The notes under the pieces: model-generated
The model's database searches: none
The model's input: only the letters and a program-made list of their open reading frames with translations
Told to the model about the DNA's origin: nothing
Position numbers and translations under genes: made by a program
Assembly: GCA_016716605.1 (NCBI GenBank)
Contig: JADJWA010000001.1
Location: 124,001-188,000 of the forward strand
Length of the DNA: 64,000 nucleotides
Direction of reading: 5' to 3'
Source: Flavobacteriales bacterium
GTDB taxonomy: Bacteria > Bacteroidota > Bacteroidia > Flavobacteriales_F > PHOS-HE28
Shown here: positions 8,661 to 17,541 of the stretch, one piece after another
How the letters are laid out: each line of letters opens with the position of its first letter
How positions within the stretch are numbered: position 1 is the stretch's first letter

Positions 8661-10067
8661 GTGAGCAAGCGGGTCTATATCGAGAGCTACGGCTGCCAGA
8701 TGAACGTGAGCGACAGTGAGGTCGTGGCGAGCATCTTGGCCAAGGACGGCTACACCCCGGTGAAGAGCGCCGAAGATGCCGACCTGGTGCTGCTGAACAC
8801 GTGCAGCATCCGCGAGAAGGCCGAGTACACCGTTCTGCAGCGCATCAACGAGATGAATAACCTGAAGGCCCGCAACAAGGGCCTGAAGGTAGGCGTGCTG
8901 GGCTGCATGGCCGAGCGCATGCGCGAGGACCTGCTGGAGAAGAAGAAAGTGGTGGACCTGGTAGTAGGCCCCGATGCTTATCGCACTCTGCCCGAGCTTC
9001 TGGAGAAGGTGGGCACGGGCCAGAAAGCCGTGAACGTGCTGCTGAGCCGCGAGGAGACCTACGCGGAGATTGAGCCGGTGCGGCTGGATACCAACGGCGT
9101 AACGGCCTTCGTGACCATCATGCGGGGCTGCGATAACATGTGCGCCTTCTGCGTGGTGCCTTTCACACGGGGCCGGGAGCGGAGCCGCGACCCGCAGACC
9201 ATCGTGCGCGAATGCGAGCAACTGGTTCGCGATGGATACAAGGAGGTGACGCTGCTGGGGCAAAATGTGGATTCGTACAAGTGGACCCCGCGCGAGGCGA
9301 ACGCACAGGAGGCAGGCGCAGCAGGCATGATGCAGAAGCCGTCTACTGATTTCGCCGACCTGCTGGAAATGGTGGCCCTCGCCTGCCCCGACTTGCGTAT
9401 CCGGTATAGCACCAGCCACCCGAAGGATATGACCGACAAGGTGCTCTTGGTGATGGCGCGCTATCCGAACATCTGCAAGTACATCCACTTGCCCGTGCAG
9501 AGCGGCAGCGGCGATGTGCTGAAGCGCATGAACCGCGGGTACGACCGCGCCTGGTACCTGGAACGCATCGCGAGTATCCGCAAGCACATGCCCGATTGCG
9601 CGCTGAGCACCGACATCATCGCCGGCTATTGCGGCGAGACCGATGAGGACCATCAGCAAACCCTATCGCTGATCAACGAGGTGGGCTTCGATATGGCCTT
9701 CATGTTCAAGTACAGCGAGCGGCCCAAGACGTTGGCTGCGCGCAAGTACCCCGATGATGTGCCCGATGACGAGAAAGGACGAAGGCTCCAGGAGATCATC
9801 GACCTGCAGAAGGAGAAGAGTGCAGAACGCCTGCGCGGCTACGTTGGCGAAACGCATGAGGTGCTCCTTGAAGGCGTGAGCAAGCGGAGCGCTGAGCACC
9901 TATTCGGTCGCAATACGCAGAACAGCATCGTCATCGTCCAACGGCTCTTCAATGAATATGAATTGAAGCCGGGCGACCTCGTGAAAACCCGCATCACCAG
10001 TTCCACAGCAGGCAGCTTGCAAGGCGAGGTGCTTGAAGTGTTGAATCAACAACCCGCACTGGCATGA
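8661..10067 (+). CDS. miaB: tRNA-2-methylthio-N6-dimethylallyladenosine synthase MiaB
   Basis: Radical-SAM methylthiotransferase that adds a methylthio group to i6A37 of tRNAs. Domains in order: an N-terminal UPF0004 domain with the three cluster cysteines (YGCQMN, NTCSIREKAE, GCMAERM), a radical SAM domain with CDNMCAFC, and a C-terminal TRAM domain. The open frame starts at the TTG at 8640, but that codon overlaps a perfect -7 promoter box, so I place the start at the GTG at 8661 (SKRVYIESYGCQMN); this gives 468 aa. The stop overlaps the next gene by ATGA. First gene of a run through groEL that is typical for Bacteroidota. The function is certain; the start is inferred. Confidence 0.95.
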   Translation: MSKRVYIESYGCQMNVSDSEVVASILAKDGYTPVKSAEDADLVLLNTCSIREKAEYTVLQRINEMNNLKARNKGLKVGVLGCMAERMREDLLEKKKVVDLVVGPDAYRTLPELLEKVGTGQKAVNVLLSREETYAEIEPVRLDTNGVTAFVTIMRGCDNMCAFCVVPFTRGRERSRDPQTIVRECEQLVRDGYKEVTLLGQNVDSYKWTPREANAQEAGAAGMMQKPSTDFADLLEMVALACPDLRIRYSTSHPKDMTDKVLLVMARYPNICKYIHLPVQSGSGDVLKRMNRGYDRAWYLERIASIRKHMPDCALSTDIIAGYCGETDEDHQQTLSLINEVGFDMAFMFKYSERPKTLAARKYPDDVPDDEKGRRLQEIIDLQKEKSAERLRGYVGETHEVLLEGVSKRSAEHLFGRNTQNSIVIVQRLFNEYELKPGDLVKTRITSSTAGSLQGEVLEVLNQQPALA

Positions 10068-11272
10068 ACGTGCAACCGATCAAACAGCGGTTCGAGATCA
10101 TCGGGGCATCACCGTTGCTGGACCGCGCCATCGAGATAGCCGTGCAGGTGGCGCCCACCGACCTCACCGTGCTGGTGCAGGGTGAGAGCGGCAGCGGTAA
10201 GGAAGTGATGAGCAAGATCATACACGCCAACAGCGCACGGAAGCACGGCCCCTACCACGCGGTGAACTGCGGGGCCATCCCCGAGGGCACCATCGACAGC
10301 GAGCTCTTCGGCCACGAGAAAGGCAGCTTCACCGGAGCGCACGAAGCGCGCAAGGGCTACTTCGAGACTGCCAATGGCGGCACGCTCTTCCTGGATGAAG
10401 TCGGCGAGTTGCCGTTGAACACCCAGGTGCGCTTGCTGCGCGTGCTGGAGACCGGTGAGTTCATCCGCGTGGGCAGCAGCAAGTGCCAGAAGACCAACGT
10501 GCGCGTGGTGGCCGCCACCAACGTGAACATGCTGCAGGCGGTGGCGCGCGGCACCTTCCGCGAGGACCTGTACTACCGCCTCAACACGGTGCCCATCCAC
10601 CTGCCCGCGCTGCGCGAGCGCAAGGAGGACATCCACCTGCTGTTCCGCTGGTTCGCGCAGCAGGCCGCCACTCGTTACAAGGCGCCCACCATCACCCTGA
10701 AGGACGATGCAGTGCAGCTGCTCACGGGCTATCGTTGGCCTGGCAACGTTCGCCAATTGCGCAATATCGTGGATCAGCTGAGCGTGATCGAGCGCGACCG
10801 CGAGATCAGCGCAGCCACCCTGCGCAACTACCTCCCTGCCGAGAGCACGGCGCTGGTGCCCGCTGGAGCCGCAGCCAATGGCGGCAGCATGGACAGCGTG
10901 AGCGAGCGCGAGCTCATCTTCAAGTTCCTCTTCGACATGAAGAGCGACCTGAACGCGCTGAAGGAGCAGGTGAAGGCCATCACCGGCGGGCAGCACTTGC
11001 CGACAATGGTGCACGGGATGCCGCAGGACGAGATCCTGCTGCCCCATGCCCCGCCAGCCTACGGAACGGTTAGCATCGTCCCGAAAGGGCAAGCGGTGAA
11101 CGAGGACATCGCCCACACCGAAGTGGAAGAGACGCTCAGCCTCACGGAGAAAGAGAAGGAGCTCATCGTGAAGGCGCTGGCCAAGCACCGGGACCGGCGC
11201 AAAGCCGCAGCGAATGAGCTCGGCATCAGTGAACGCACCTTGTACCGGAAGATCAAGGAGTACGGGCTATGA
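10064..11272 (+). CDS. Sigma-54-dependent transcriptional activator without receiver domain
   Basis: 402 aa AAA+ bacterial enhancer-binding protein. Walker A is GESGSGKE (40-47), followed by the sigma-54 contact loop GSFTGA (87-92, a variant of GAFTGA), Walker B TLFLDEVGEL, the arginine finger region REDLYYRLN and the WPGNVRQL motif. A Fis-type helix-turn-helix closes the protein (RRKAAANELGISERTLYRKIKEYG). There is no N-terminal sensory or receiver domain, so its activity is presumably set by its level or by partners. It overlaps miaB by ATGA and the lptE-like gene by ATGA, implying coupled translation. Its targets cannot be seen here. Confidence 0.9.
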   Translation: MNVQPIKQRFEIIGASPLLDRAIEIAVQVAPTDLTVLVQGESGSGKEVMSKIIHANSARKHGPYHAVNCGAIPEGTIDSELFGHEKGSFTGAHEARKGYFETANGGTLFLDEVGELPLNTQVRLLRVLETGEFIRVGSSKCQKTNVRVVAATNVNMLQAVARGTFREDLYYRLNTVPIHLPALRERKEDIHLLFRWFAQQAATRYKAPTITLKDDAVQLLTGYRWPGNVRQLRNIVDQLSVIERDREISAATLRNYLPAESTALVPAGAAANGGSMDSVSERELIFKFLFDMKSDLNALKEQVKAITGGQHLPTMVHGMPQDEILLPHAPPAYGTVSIVPKGQAVNEDIAHTEVEETLSLTEKEKELIVKALAKHRDRRKAAANELGISERTLYRKIKEYGL

Positions 11273-11835
11273 AGGGCGAATCAGGCACTAGGCAGTTCGC
11301 GGTTGGCAACCGGCGGTTGGCTGGCATGGTCGTGCGCCGATTGTCTGCTGCCTGCGGCCTACTGGCCCTCTTGCACCTGCCCGCATGCAGCGTGAACTAC
11401 TCCTTTTCCGGCGGGGACACTGGCGATGCACGCACCGTGAGCGTGGAACTTTTCGAGACCCGGGCACCGCTGGCCACGCCTTCTGCGGCGCAGGGCCTCA
11501 CAGAGACGGTCCGTGACCTGATGCTCGCCCAGACGCGCTTGCGGCTCGCGCAGCGCGAGGGCGATGTGCAGTACAGCGGCACCATCACGGGCTACGATGT
11601 GCAGCCGGTGAACATCCAGGCCAGCGAGACCGCGGCGCTCAACCGGCTCACGATCGCCGCGAGCATCACCTTTGTGAACACCCTGGACCCGAAGAAGAAC
11701 TCCGAATTCACCGTGAGCCGCTTCGCCGATTACAACAGCAGCCAGGACCTCACCGCAGTGGAAACGCAACTCGTGGATGAGATCGGCAAGCAGCTGGCGC
11801 AGGATATCTTCGATCGCACCTTGGGCAACTGGTAA
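11269..11835 (+). CDS. lptE: LptE-like LPS-assembly lipoprotein
   Basis: 188 aa outer-membrane lipoprotein expected to plug and assist LptD in placing lipopolysaccharide in the outer leaflet. A lipobox-like LHLPACS is near residue 42, followed by the family start NYSFSGG. An internal ATG at 11326 (MVVRRLSAACG) would give a more usual signal length and may be the true start; the ATG at 11269 is kept because it overlaps the previous stop (ATGA). The mature part is alpha/beta with TETVRDLMLAQTRLRL and ends DIFDRTLGNW, as in LptE relatives of Bacteroidota. Position between the sigma-54 activator and the TPR gene supports the call. Confidence 0.8.
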   Translation: MKGESGTRQFAVGNRRLAGMVVRRLSAACGLLALLHLPACSVNYSFSGGDTGDARTVSVELFETRAPLATPSAAQGLTETVRDLMLAQTRLRLAQREGDVQYSGTITGYDVQPVNIQASETAALNRLTIAASITFVNTLDPKKNSEFTVSRFADYNSSQDLTAVETQLVDEIGKQLAQDIFDRTLGNW

Positions 11836-12923
11836 TGGAACGAGAGCGCCTCACCCGACTGCTGAACGAGCCCGGCCGCACCACGGCTGAAGATGCGGCT
11901 GAGCTCGCCGCCATGGTCGAGCGCTACCCGTGGTTCAGCGGCGCGCAGCTCCTGCGCGCTGCCAGCGAGCGCAATCAAGGCCAGGTGCTCGCGGACGATA
12001 ACCTGCGCACCGCAGCGGCGCACTTGCCTTCCCGCGCGGCGCTATTCGACCTGGTGCATCCTTCAGCCCCGGCGCCCATGCGCGTGGTGCGGAACGAGCC
12101 AGAGACCAGCTTGTACCACCCACAGCCCGAACCTTTGGCAGAGCCTGCTCAGCCATTGCTGCCGGAAGCAATCTCGCCTGTGGAGCCGGAATCGGCAGTG
12201 CATCCGGAAACCGCAGACCTGAAGGAGGCCCCAGTCAGCTCGACTGAATTGGCGGACGATCCGGGATCCGGCCAAGAGCTGGTGATCGCAATCGCATTGC
12301 CAGTTCACCCGGAACCCGTTGCGCCTGTGACTGTTTTGCCTTCGGCCGCATCACCCGAGCTCGAAGCAGAATATGTTCAGGTCGCGCTCGCCAGGGCCTA
12401 CGACCTGACTTGGCAGGAACAAGTGCCGGAGACCCAAGATGCCGCCACGAAGCCTGTGAACGGGCCCGCGCCTGAGACGGTGAGCTTAACGACCGATTCT
12501 CGCCTCCGCTTCTCCGATTGGCTCGAAGCCTCCGACGCGACAGCTGCTCGAACTGACGCTGGCCCCTCGGCGGCGGTTCCCCTATCCGTGCCCCCTACTT
12601 CAACGCCAACCGCAGATGGAGCGGCCCAGGCCTCACACACCGGCGAATCGCTCGATCCCAAGGCCCTGATCGACCGCTTCATCCGCCAGCAACCGCCAGA
12701 GATTCCTGCAAAACCTGCGTTCTTCACCCCGCAACAAGCGGGAAAGAAGAGTCTTGAGGACAGTGCAGGGCTGGTTACCGAGACCTTGGCCCGCATCTAC
12801 GAGCAGCAGGGCAATATCAGCAAGGCCATGGAGGCGTACCGCAGGCTCGCGTTGAAGTACCCTGAGAAAAGCGCTTACTTCGCGGCCCTTTCAAAAGCCG
12901 CAGAGGCCAAACAGACCCCCTGA
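11835..12923 (+). CDS. TPR-containing protein of the miaB-groEL cluster (function unknown)
   Basis: 362 aa, no signal peptide. The N-terminus (ERLTRLLNEPGRTT, then DAAELAAMVERYPWFSGAQLLRAA in two overlapping helices) is helical. Residues about 75-300 are Ala/Pro/Glu-rich and probably disordered. A single clear TPR-like hairpin closes the protein: ETLARIYEQQGNISKAMEAY followed by RRLALKYPEKSAYFAALSKA. The start ATG overlaps the lptE stop by one base and the stop is 3 bp before secG, so it is in the same transcript. Proteins of this layout occur at this position in other Bacteroidota; no function is assigned. Confidence 0.8.
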   Translation: MERERLTRLLNEPGRTTAEDAAELAAMVERYPWFSGAQLLRAASERNQGQVLADDNLRTAAAHLPSRAALFDLVHPSAPAPMRVVRNEPETSLYHPQPEPLAEPAQPLLPEAISPVEPESAVHPETADLKEAPVSSTELADDPGSGQELVIAIALPVHPEPVAPVTVLPSAASPELEAEYVQVALARAYDLTWQEQVPETQDAATKPVNGPAPETVSLTTDSRLRFSDWLEASDATAARTDAGPSAAVPLSVPPTSTPTADGAAQASHTGESLDPKALIDRFIRQQPPEIPAKPAFFTPQQAGKKSLEDSAGLVTETLARIYEQQGNISKAMEAYRRLALKYPEKSAYFAALSKAAEAKQTP

Positions 12924-12926
12924 GCC

Positions 12927-13280
12927 ATGTACACCCTCGTTACCGTCCTCATCCTCATCATCTGCGGGCTACTAGCATTGGTGGTCCTGGCCCAGAATCC
13001 CAAAGGTGGCGGTTTGGCAGCCGGCTTCACCGGGGCCCAGCAGATCGGCGGCGTGCAGCGCACCGCGGATTTCCTGGAGAAATCGACTTGGACCTTGAGC
13101 GGGGCCCTCATGGTGCTCTGCCTCATCTCGGCGGGCATCCAAACCAGCGGCAAGGGCAGCAATATGCTGAACGACACCATTGAGCAGACCGACGGCGATT
13201 CAGTCGATCCTGGAGCGGATGCCGCTGATCCAGGTACAGAGGCAGGTGATCCTGACGCGGAGGCCGACCCTAACCCGTAG
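12927..13280 (+). CDS. secG: Preprotein translocase subunit SecG
   Basis: Small membrane subunit of the SecYEG channel. 117 aa with two membrane helices (about 4-22 and 50-70) flanking the conserved loop QNPKGGGLAAGF and the phenylalanine-containing segment VQRTADFLEKSTW. After the second helix there is an unusual acidic tail of about 40 residues made of DPG, DAA and DPD units, without positive charge. It directly follows the TPR gene and precedes groES, separated from it by two hairpins. The core identification is firm. Confidence 0.93.
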   Translation: MYTLVTVLILIICGLLALVVLAQNPKGGGLAAGFTGAQQIGGVQRTADFLEKSTWTLSGALMVLCLISAGIQTSGKGSNMLNDTIEQTDGDSVDPGADAADPGTEAGDPDAEADPNP

Positions 13281-13356
13281 CTTGCTTGACAGGCTGGCAG
13301 CAAGCCCGAAGGCCTGTCACCTGCTTTCCGAAATCTTGGCAGAAGCACCACCCGAC

Positions 13357-13406
13357 GCCCCGCCCGGCACACCTGTTGTCCGGCGGGGCGCGGTCTTGAA
13401 AAGACC
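13357..13406 (+). promoter_or_regulatory. Two hairpins in the secG-groES gap
   Basis: First stem: GCCCCGCC (13357-13364) pairs with GGCGGGGC (13382-13389). Second stem: GGTCTT (13392-13397) pairs with AAGACC (13401-13406) with a three-base loop. Neither is followed by a long T run. They could end the upstream operon in part or act in the groES leader. No CIRCE element (TTAGCACTC-N9-GAGTGCTAA) is present. Confidence 0.45.
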
Positions 13407-13432
13407 CCCTAAACCCAATCAACCCAACACAC

Positions 13433-13723
<291 letters not shown>

Positions 13724-13778
13724 GAAAATCCGTGTACGGGCCGGGAATTCCCGGCCCCAACGAAATCCCCCACAGAAA

Positions 13779-15416
13779 ATGGCAGCCAAGAACATCCAAT
13801 TCGAAATCGACGCCCGCGACCGCTTGAAGCGGGGCGTTGACCACCTCGCGAATGCCGTGAAGGTGACCCTCGGCCCCAAAGGCCGCAACGTGATCATCGA
13901 CAAGAAATTCGGTGCGCCCCAAGTGACCAAGGACGGCGTTACCGTGGCCAAGGAGATCGAGCTGAAGGACGCCGTGGAGAATATGGGCGCCCAGATGCTG
14001 AAGGAAGTGGCCAGCAAGACAGCCGATCAAGCTGGCGATGGCACCACCACTGCCACCGTGCTAGCCCAGGCCATCGTTACCGCAGGCCTGAAGAACGTGG
14101 CCGCCGGTGCCAACCCGATGGACCTTAAGCGCGGCATCGACAAGGCCGTGATCGCCGTGGTCAGCGAGCTCAAGAAGATGAGCAAGACCGTGGGCGACGA
14201 CAACGACAAGATCAAGCAGGTGGCCACCATCAGCGCCAATAGTGATGAGACCATCGGCAGCCTGATTGCCGAGGCCATGGCCAAGGTGAAGAAGGAGGGC
14301 GTGATCACCGTGGAAGAAGCCAAAGGCACCGACACCACCGTGGAGGTGGTGGAAGGCATGCAGTTCGATCGCGGCTACCTCAGCCCCTACTTCGTGACCA
14401 ACGCGGAGAAGATGGAGGTGGACCTGGAGAACGCCTACATCCTGATCTACGATAAGAAGATCAGCAGCATGAAAGAGCTGCTGCCCATCCTGGAGAAGAG
14501 CGCGCAGACCGGCAAACCCCTGCTGATCATCAGCGAGGACGTGGACGGCGAGGCACTCGCCACCTTGGTGGTGAACAAGATCCGCGGCGCACTGAAAGTG
14601 GCCGCTGTGAAAGCCCCGGGCTTCGGCGATCGCCGCAAGGCCATGCTCGAGGACATCGCCATCCTCACCGGTGGCACCGTGATCAGCGAGGAGCGCGGCT
14701 TCAAGCTGGAGAACGCCGACCTCAGCATGCTTGGCAAGGCCGAGAAGATCAGCATCGACAAGGACAACACGACCATCGTGAACGGTGCCGGCAAGAAGGC
14801 CGACATCACCGGCCGTGTGAACCAGATCAAGGCGCAGATCGAGACCACCACGAGCGACTACGACAAGGAGAAGCTGCAGGAGCGCTTGGCGAAACTCGCC
14901 GGCGGTGTTGCCGTGCTCTACATCGGTGCCGCCACCGAGGTGGAGATGAAAGAGAAGAAGGACCGCGTGGACGACGCTCTGCACGCCACCCGCGCTGCGG
15001 TGGAGGAAGGCATCGTGCCCGGCGGTGGCGTAGCCTACATCCGCGCGCAGAAGGCGCTGGAGAAGCTCGAGGGCAGCAATGCCGATGAGACCACGGGCGT
15101 GGCCATCGTGCGCCGTGCGATCGAAGAGCCGCTGCGCCAGATCGTGGCGAATGCAGGCTTGGAAGGCAGCATCATCGTTCAGAAAGTGCGCGACGGAAAG
15201 GCCGACTACGGCTTCAACGCCCGCACCGAGGAGTACGAGAACCTCTTCGCCACTGGCGTGATCGACCCCACCAAGGTGACCCGCGTGGCCCTGGAGAACG
15301 CAGCCAGCATCGCGGCGATGCTGCTCACCACCGAGTGCGTGATCAGCGAGGAGAAGGAAGAGAAGGCACCGGCACACAGTCATGGTGGAATGGGTGGCGG
15401 CATGGACATGATGTAA
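13779..15416 (+). CDS. groEL: Chaperonin GroEL
   Basis: 545 aa ATP-driven folding chamber. It starts MAAKNIQFEIDARDRL; the ATP site DGTTTATVLAQAI and the segment VTLGPKGRNVII are intact, as is the apical-domain substrate region. The C-terminus is the Gly/Met-rich tail GGMGGGMDMM. Full length, with no frameshift. A strong hairpin follows at 15444-15471. Single chaperonin copy in this window. Confidence 0.98.
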   Translation: MAAKNIQFEIDARDRLKRGVDHLANAVKVTLGPKGRNVIIDKKFGAPQVTKDGVTVAKEIELKDAVENMGAQMLKEVASKTADQAGDGTTTATVLAQAIVTAGLKNVAAGANPMDLKRGIDKAVIAVVSELKKMSKTVGDDNDKIKQVATISANSDETIGSLIAEAMAKVKKEGVITVEEAKGTDTTVEVVEGMQFDRGYLSPYFVTNAEKMEVDLENAYILIYDKKISSMKELLPILEKSAQTGKPLLIISEDVDGEALATLVVNKIRGALKVAAVKAPGFGDRRKAMLEDIAILTGGTVISEERGFKLENADLSMLGKAEKISIDKDNTTIVNGAGKKADITGRVNQIKAQIETTTSDYDKEKLQERLAKLAGGVAVLYIGAATEVEMKEKKDRVDDALHATRAAVEEGIVPGGGVAYIRAQKALEKLEGSNADETTGVAIVRRAIEEPLRQIVANAGLEGSIIVQKVRDGKADYGFNARTEEYENLFATGVIDPTKVTRVALENAASIAAMLLTTECVISEEKEEKAPAHSHGGMGGGMDMM

Positions 15417-15443
15417 GTCCTGTCCAGCGCATCTCTTCAATGC

Positions 15444-15471
15444 ACGGGCCCCGGCTTTCGCCGGGGCCCGT
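15444..15471 (+). terminator. Terminator-like hairpin after groEL
   Basis: A perfect 12-bp GC-rich stem (15444-15455 with 15460-15471) with loop TTTC, 28 bp after the groEL stop. No extended T tract follows. Confidence 0.75.
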
Positions 15472-15542
15472 TGCGTCATAGGAAGGCCCGCCGTTACCAA
15501 CACCTGTCGAAAACTCGAGGACTCCCGCACGGAAGGCCCGGC

Positions 15543-15550
15543 TACTTTCA
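15543..15550 (+). promoter_or_regulatory. -7-like element TACTTTCA before the mksFEB operon
   Basis: One base from TAnnTTYG, 53 bp upstream of the first gene of the SMC operon and downstream of the groEL terminator, so the operon probably has its own promoter. Confidence 0.45.
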
Positions 15551-15603
15551 CGCGCTAGAAAGAGGTCCGTTCCAATTCAGGACGGACCTTTTCGCAAGCA
15601 TCG

Positions 15604-16827
15604 ATGCCGATACAGCCGAAACGCTTCTTCGACTTCTGCGCCAACCATGTGCCATTGCTCAGCGCGATCGCCACGCGGCCCGGCGATGTGAGTGAAGCGC
15701 AGGTCAGGCAGCTCATCCGCACCCACAGCGACACCGCCACCGAGCAGCCCGAGACCACTTGGGAGCGCCTGCTGGAACTGCAGATCCTGGTGCCGCTGGA
15801 AGAGGGCAGCAGCCACTACGTGCTGGCGCAGCCCCTGCTGCAGCTGATGAATTACCTGCACGACGACGCGCTGCCCACCAGCCCGGAGATCATCCAAGGC
15901 TATACCGCGGCCCTTGAGAGCGCGCGGAAGCGGATCGCCAGCGGCACACAGGCCTTCGATGGGCTCAGTGTGGGCCTTGCCGCAACGGAGGTGGACCACA
16001 CGCTGCGCCGGATGCAGGAGGACCTCGACGCCACGCACCGCGCCGTGATGGCCGAAGTGGCGCGGCACAAGGCCGACCGCAGCAGCGTGAGCGTACGCGA
16101 GCGCTACCTGCGCATCGTGCGCCTCATGGATCAGTATGTGCAGCCGCTGGTGGAGATCGTCCGCGTGGATGGCCAATTGGTGGAAACGCTCAATGAGCTC
16201 GACAACGCGCTCAGCGCCGCGCGCGAAGCCGGCGTCTTCGCAGAGCTCTCGCCGCTGCTGCGCAACGAACGGCAGATCCGCGCGCTGCGCCGCCGCGCCA
16301 TCCACACGCTGAATGAGAGCCGCAAGGAATTGCAACCGCTCTACGAAGTGCTGCGCCGGAGCAGCGCCATCGCGCACGGCGCCACCCTGGCCCTGGGCCG
16401 CTTGCGCCACATGAAGCTCGATGACTGGGTAGCCCACTACGTGCCGCAATCCGGCCGCGCGCCGGTGGAATGCCCGCCCACCGACACCGTGCTCAAGCGC
16501 ACCATCCACCACGTGGCCGCTCACCCGCCGCAGCCGCCGCCCAGTTTGCGCATGAACGAGAGCAGCGAGACGCCGCCTGATTATATCCGCCTGCTCTGGC
16601 TCAGGGCCCTGCCCGATGCCCTTGCCGCCGAATTGCCCGTCAAGGACCTGACCGATTGGATTGTGAAGACCTATCCAGAGAAAGGAACGGGCGACGCGCT
16701 GCTCGGACTCAGCAGGATCCTGTTCGATCCCGAGCTCACCGTGAGCTACAAGCACGGAAAGACCAAGGCCTACCGGACGCGCGATGGCGTGATCGAGGCC
16801 ACCACCTTCAGCATCAGCAAGCCATGA
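15604..16827 (+). CDS. MksF/JetA-like kleisin subunit of an SMC complex
   Basis: 407 aa without signal or membrane segments. The N-terminal ~90 residues look like a winged-helix domain (VRQLIRTHSDTATE, then a LLELQILVPLEEGSSHYVLAQPL hairpin in two parts). The middle is long helices (about 95-270, e.g. RRMQEDLDATHRAVMAEVA). A second small winged-helix-like domain lies near the C-terminus (LSRILFDPELTVSYKHGK). This size and layout, first in an operon with an MksE-like and an SMC-like gene, fits the kleisin MksF (JetA in Wadjet). The stop overlaps the next gene by ATGA. Assigned by context and secondary-structure reading, not by a catalytic motif. Confidence 0.68.
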   Translation: MPIQPKRFFDFCANHVPLLSAIATRPGDVSEAQVRQLIRTHSDTATEQPETTWERLLELQILVPLEEGSSHYVLAQPLLQLMNYLHDDALPTSPEIIQGYTAALESARKRIASGTQAFDGLSVGLAATEVDHTLRRMQEDLDATHRAVMAEVARHKADRSSVSVRERYLRIVRLMDQYVQPLVEIVRVDGQLVETLNELDNALSAAREAGVFAELSPLLRNERQIRALRRRAIHTLNESRKELQPLYEVLRRSSAIAHGATLALGRLRHMKLDDWVAHYVPQSGRAPVECPPTDTVLKRTIHHVAAHPPQPPPSLRMNESSETPPDYIRLLWLRALPDALAAELPVKDLTDWIVKTYPEKGTGDALLGLSRILFDPELTVSYKHGKTKAYRTRDGVIEATTFSISKP

Positions 16828-17399
16828 ACGAGCTTCCCTTCGTCAAGGACATCTTCGACAAGCTGCGCCAGGGCGCGTACATCACCCACGAACAGGGCAA
16901 CCTGCACGCTCCCCTCACCGAGCGCTACGAGGCCTACGCCGAGTACTTCAGGCCGCTGGGGCTCGATCTGGTCCGCCATGCGCGCGACTTCTTCTACTTC
17001 CGCACCGAGACCGCCGAAGCCACGCCTCCGCCGCAAAGCCTCCCGCCCATCGCCGTGTTCTGCTTCATCCTGATCGAGGCCACTGCGAACGAAGGCAGGC
17101 CCGTGGAAGAATACCTGCTCTCCGAGCGCTTCAGCGTGGCTGGCCTGCCGCACCTCACCAGCGACCGCTTCAAGTCGCACATGAAAGCCGTGGGAATCGA
17201 TGACGAGGCCAGCATGCGCAAGCTGATCAAGAGCATGGTGCGAATGGGCTGGGCCGAATACTACCCTGACGACACCTTCCGCTTCCTCCGCCCCTTCCAC
17301 CGCGTGTTCGACAAATGCCAGGAGATCAGCCAGGTGGCCGAACAGGAGCATCGCAGCGCGCTGAAGGACAATGAGGACATCAACCCCGAGATGAATTAG
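16824..17399 (+). CDS. MksE/JetB-like kleisin-interacting subunit
   Basis: 191 aa, start ATG 16824 overlapping the upstream stop. The sequence fits two winged-helix folds: an early segment KDIFDKLRQGAYITHEQ, a middle helix FCFILIEATANEGR and a final wing MVRMGWAEYYPDDTFRFLRPF. MksE/JetB proteins are about this size and bridge kleisin and SMC heads. Its neighbours on both sides support the role. There is no enzyme motif. The open frame extends upstream to 16656 inside the previous gene, which is not used because the ATGA coupling and the protein pattern favour 16824. Confidence 0.66.
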   Translation: MNELPFVKDIFDKLRQGAYITHEQGNLHAPLTERYEAYAEYFRPLGLDLVRHARDFFYFRTETAEATPPPQSLPPIAVFCFILIEATANEGRPVEEYLLSERFSVAGLPHLTSDRFKSHMKAVGIDDEASMRKLIKSMVRMGWAEYYPDDTFRFLRPFHRVFDKCQEISQVAEQEHRSALKDNEDINPEMN

Positions 17400-17541
17400 T
17401 GCCGGCCGCTTTGATACGGTGACGCAGAGAAGTCCGCGAAACCAGGCCGTCCGGAACCACATCGACCAGCCAAACCGAATTGAACCCAAGCCGCATCCGA
17501 TCGCTCGGCGCCTGCGCGCCCCTTCGGCCAACCCAGAGACC

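Noticed and set aside
13281..13432. CIRCE heat-shock operator before groES
   Set aside because: No TTAGCACTC-N9-GAGTGCTAA or near match; only GC hairpins are present.
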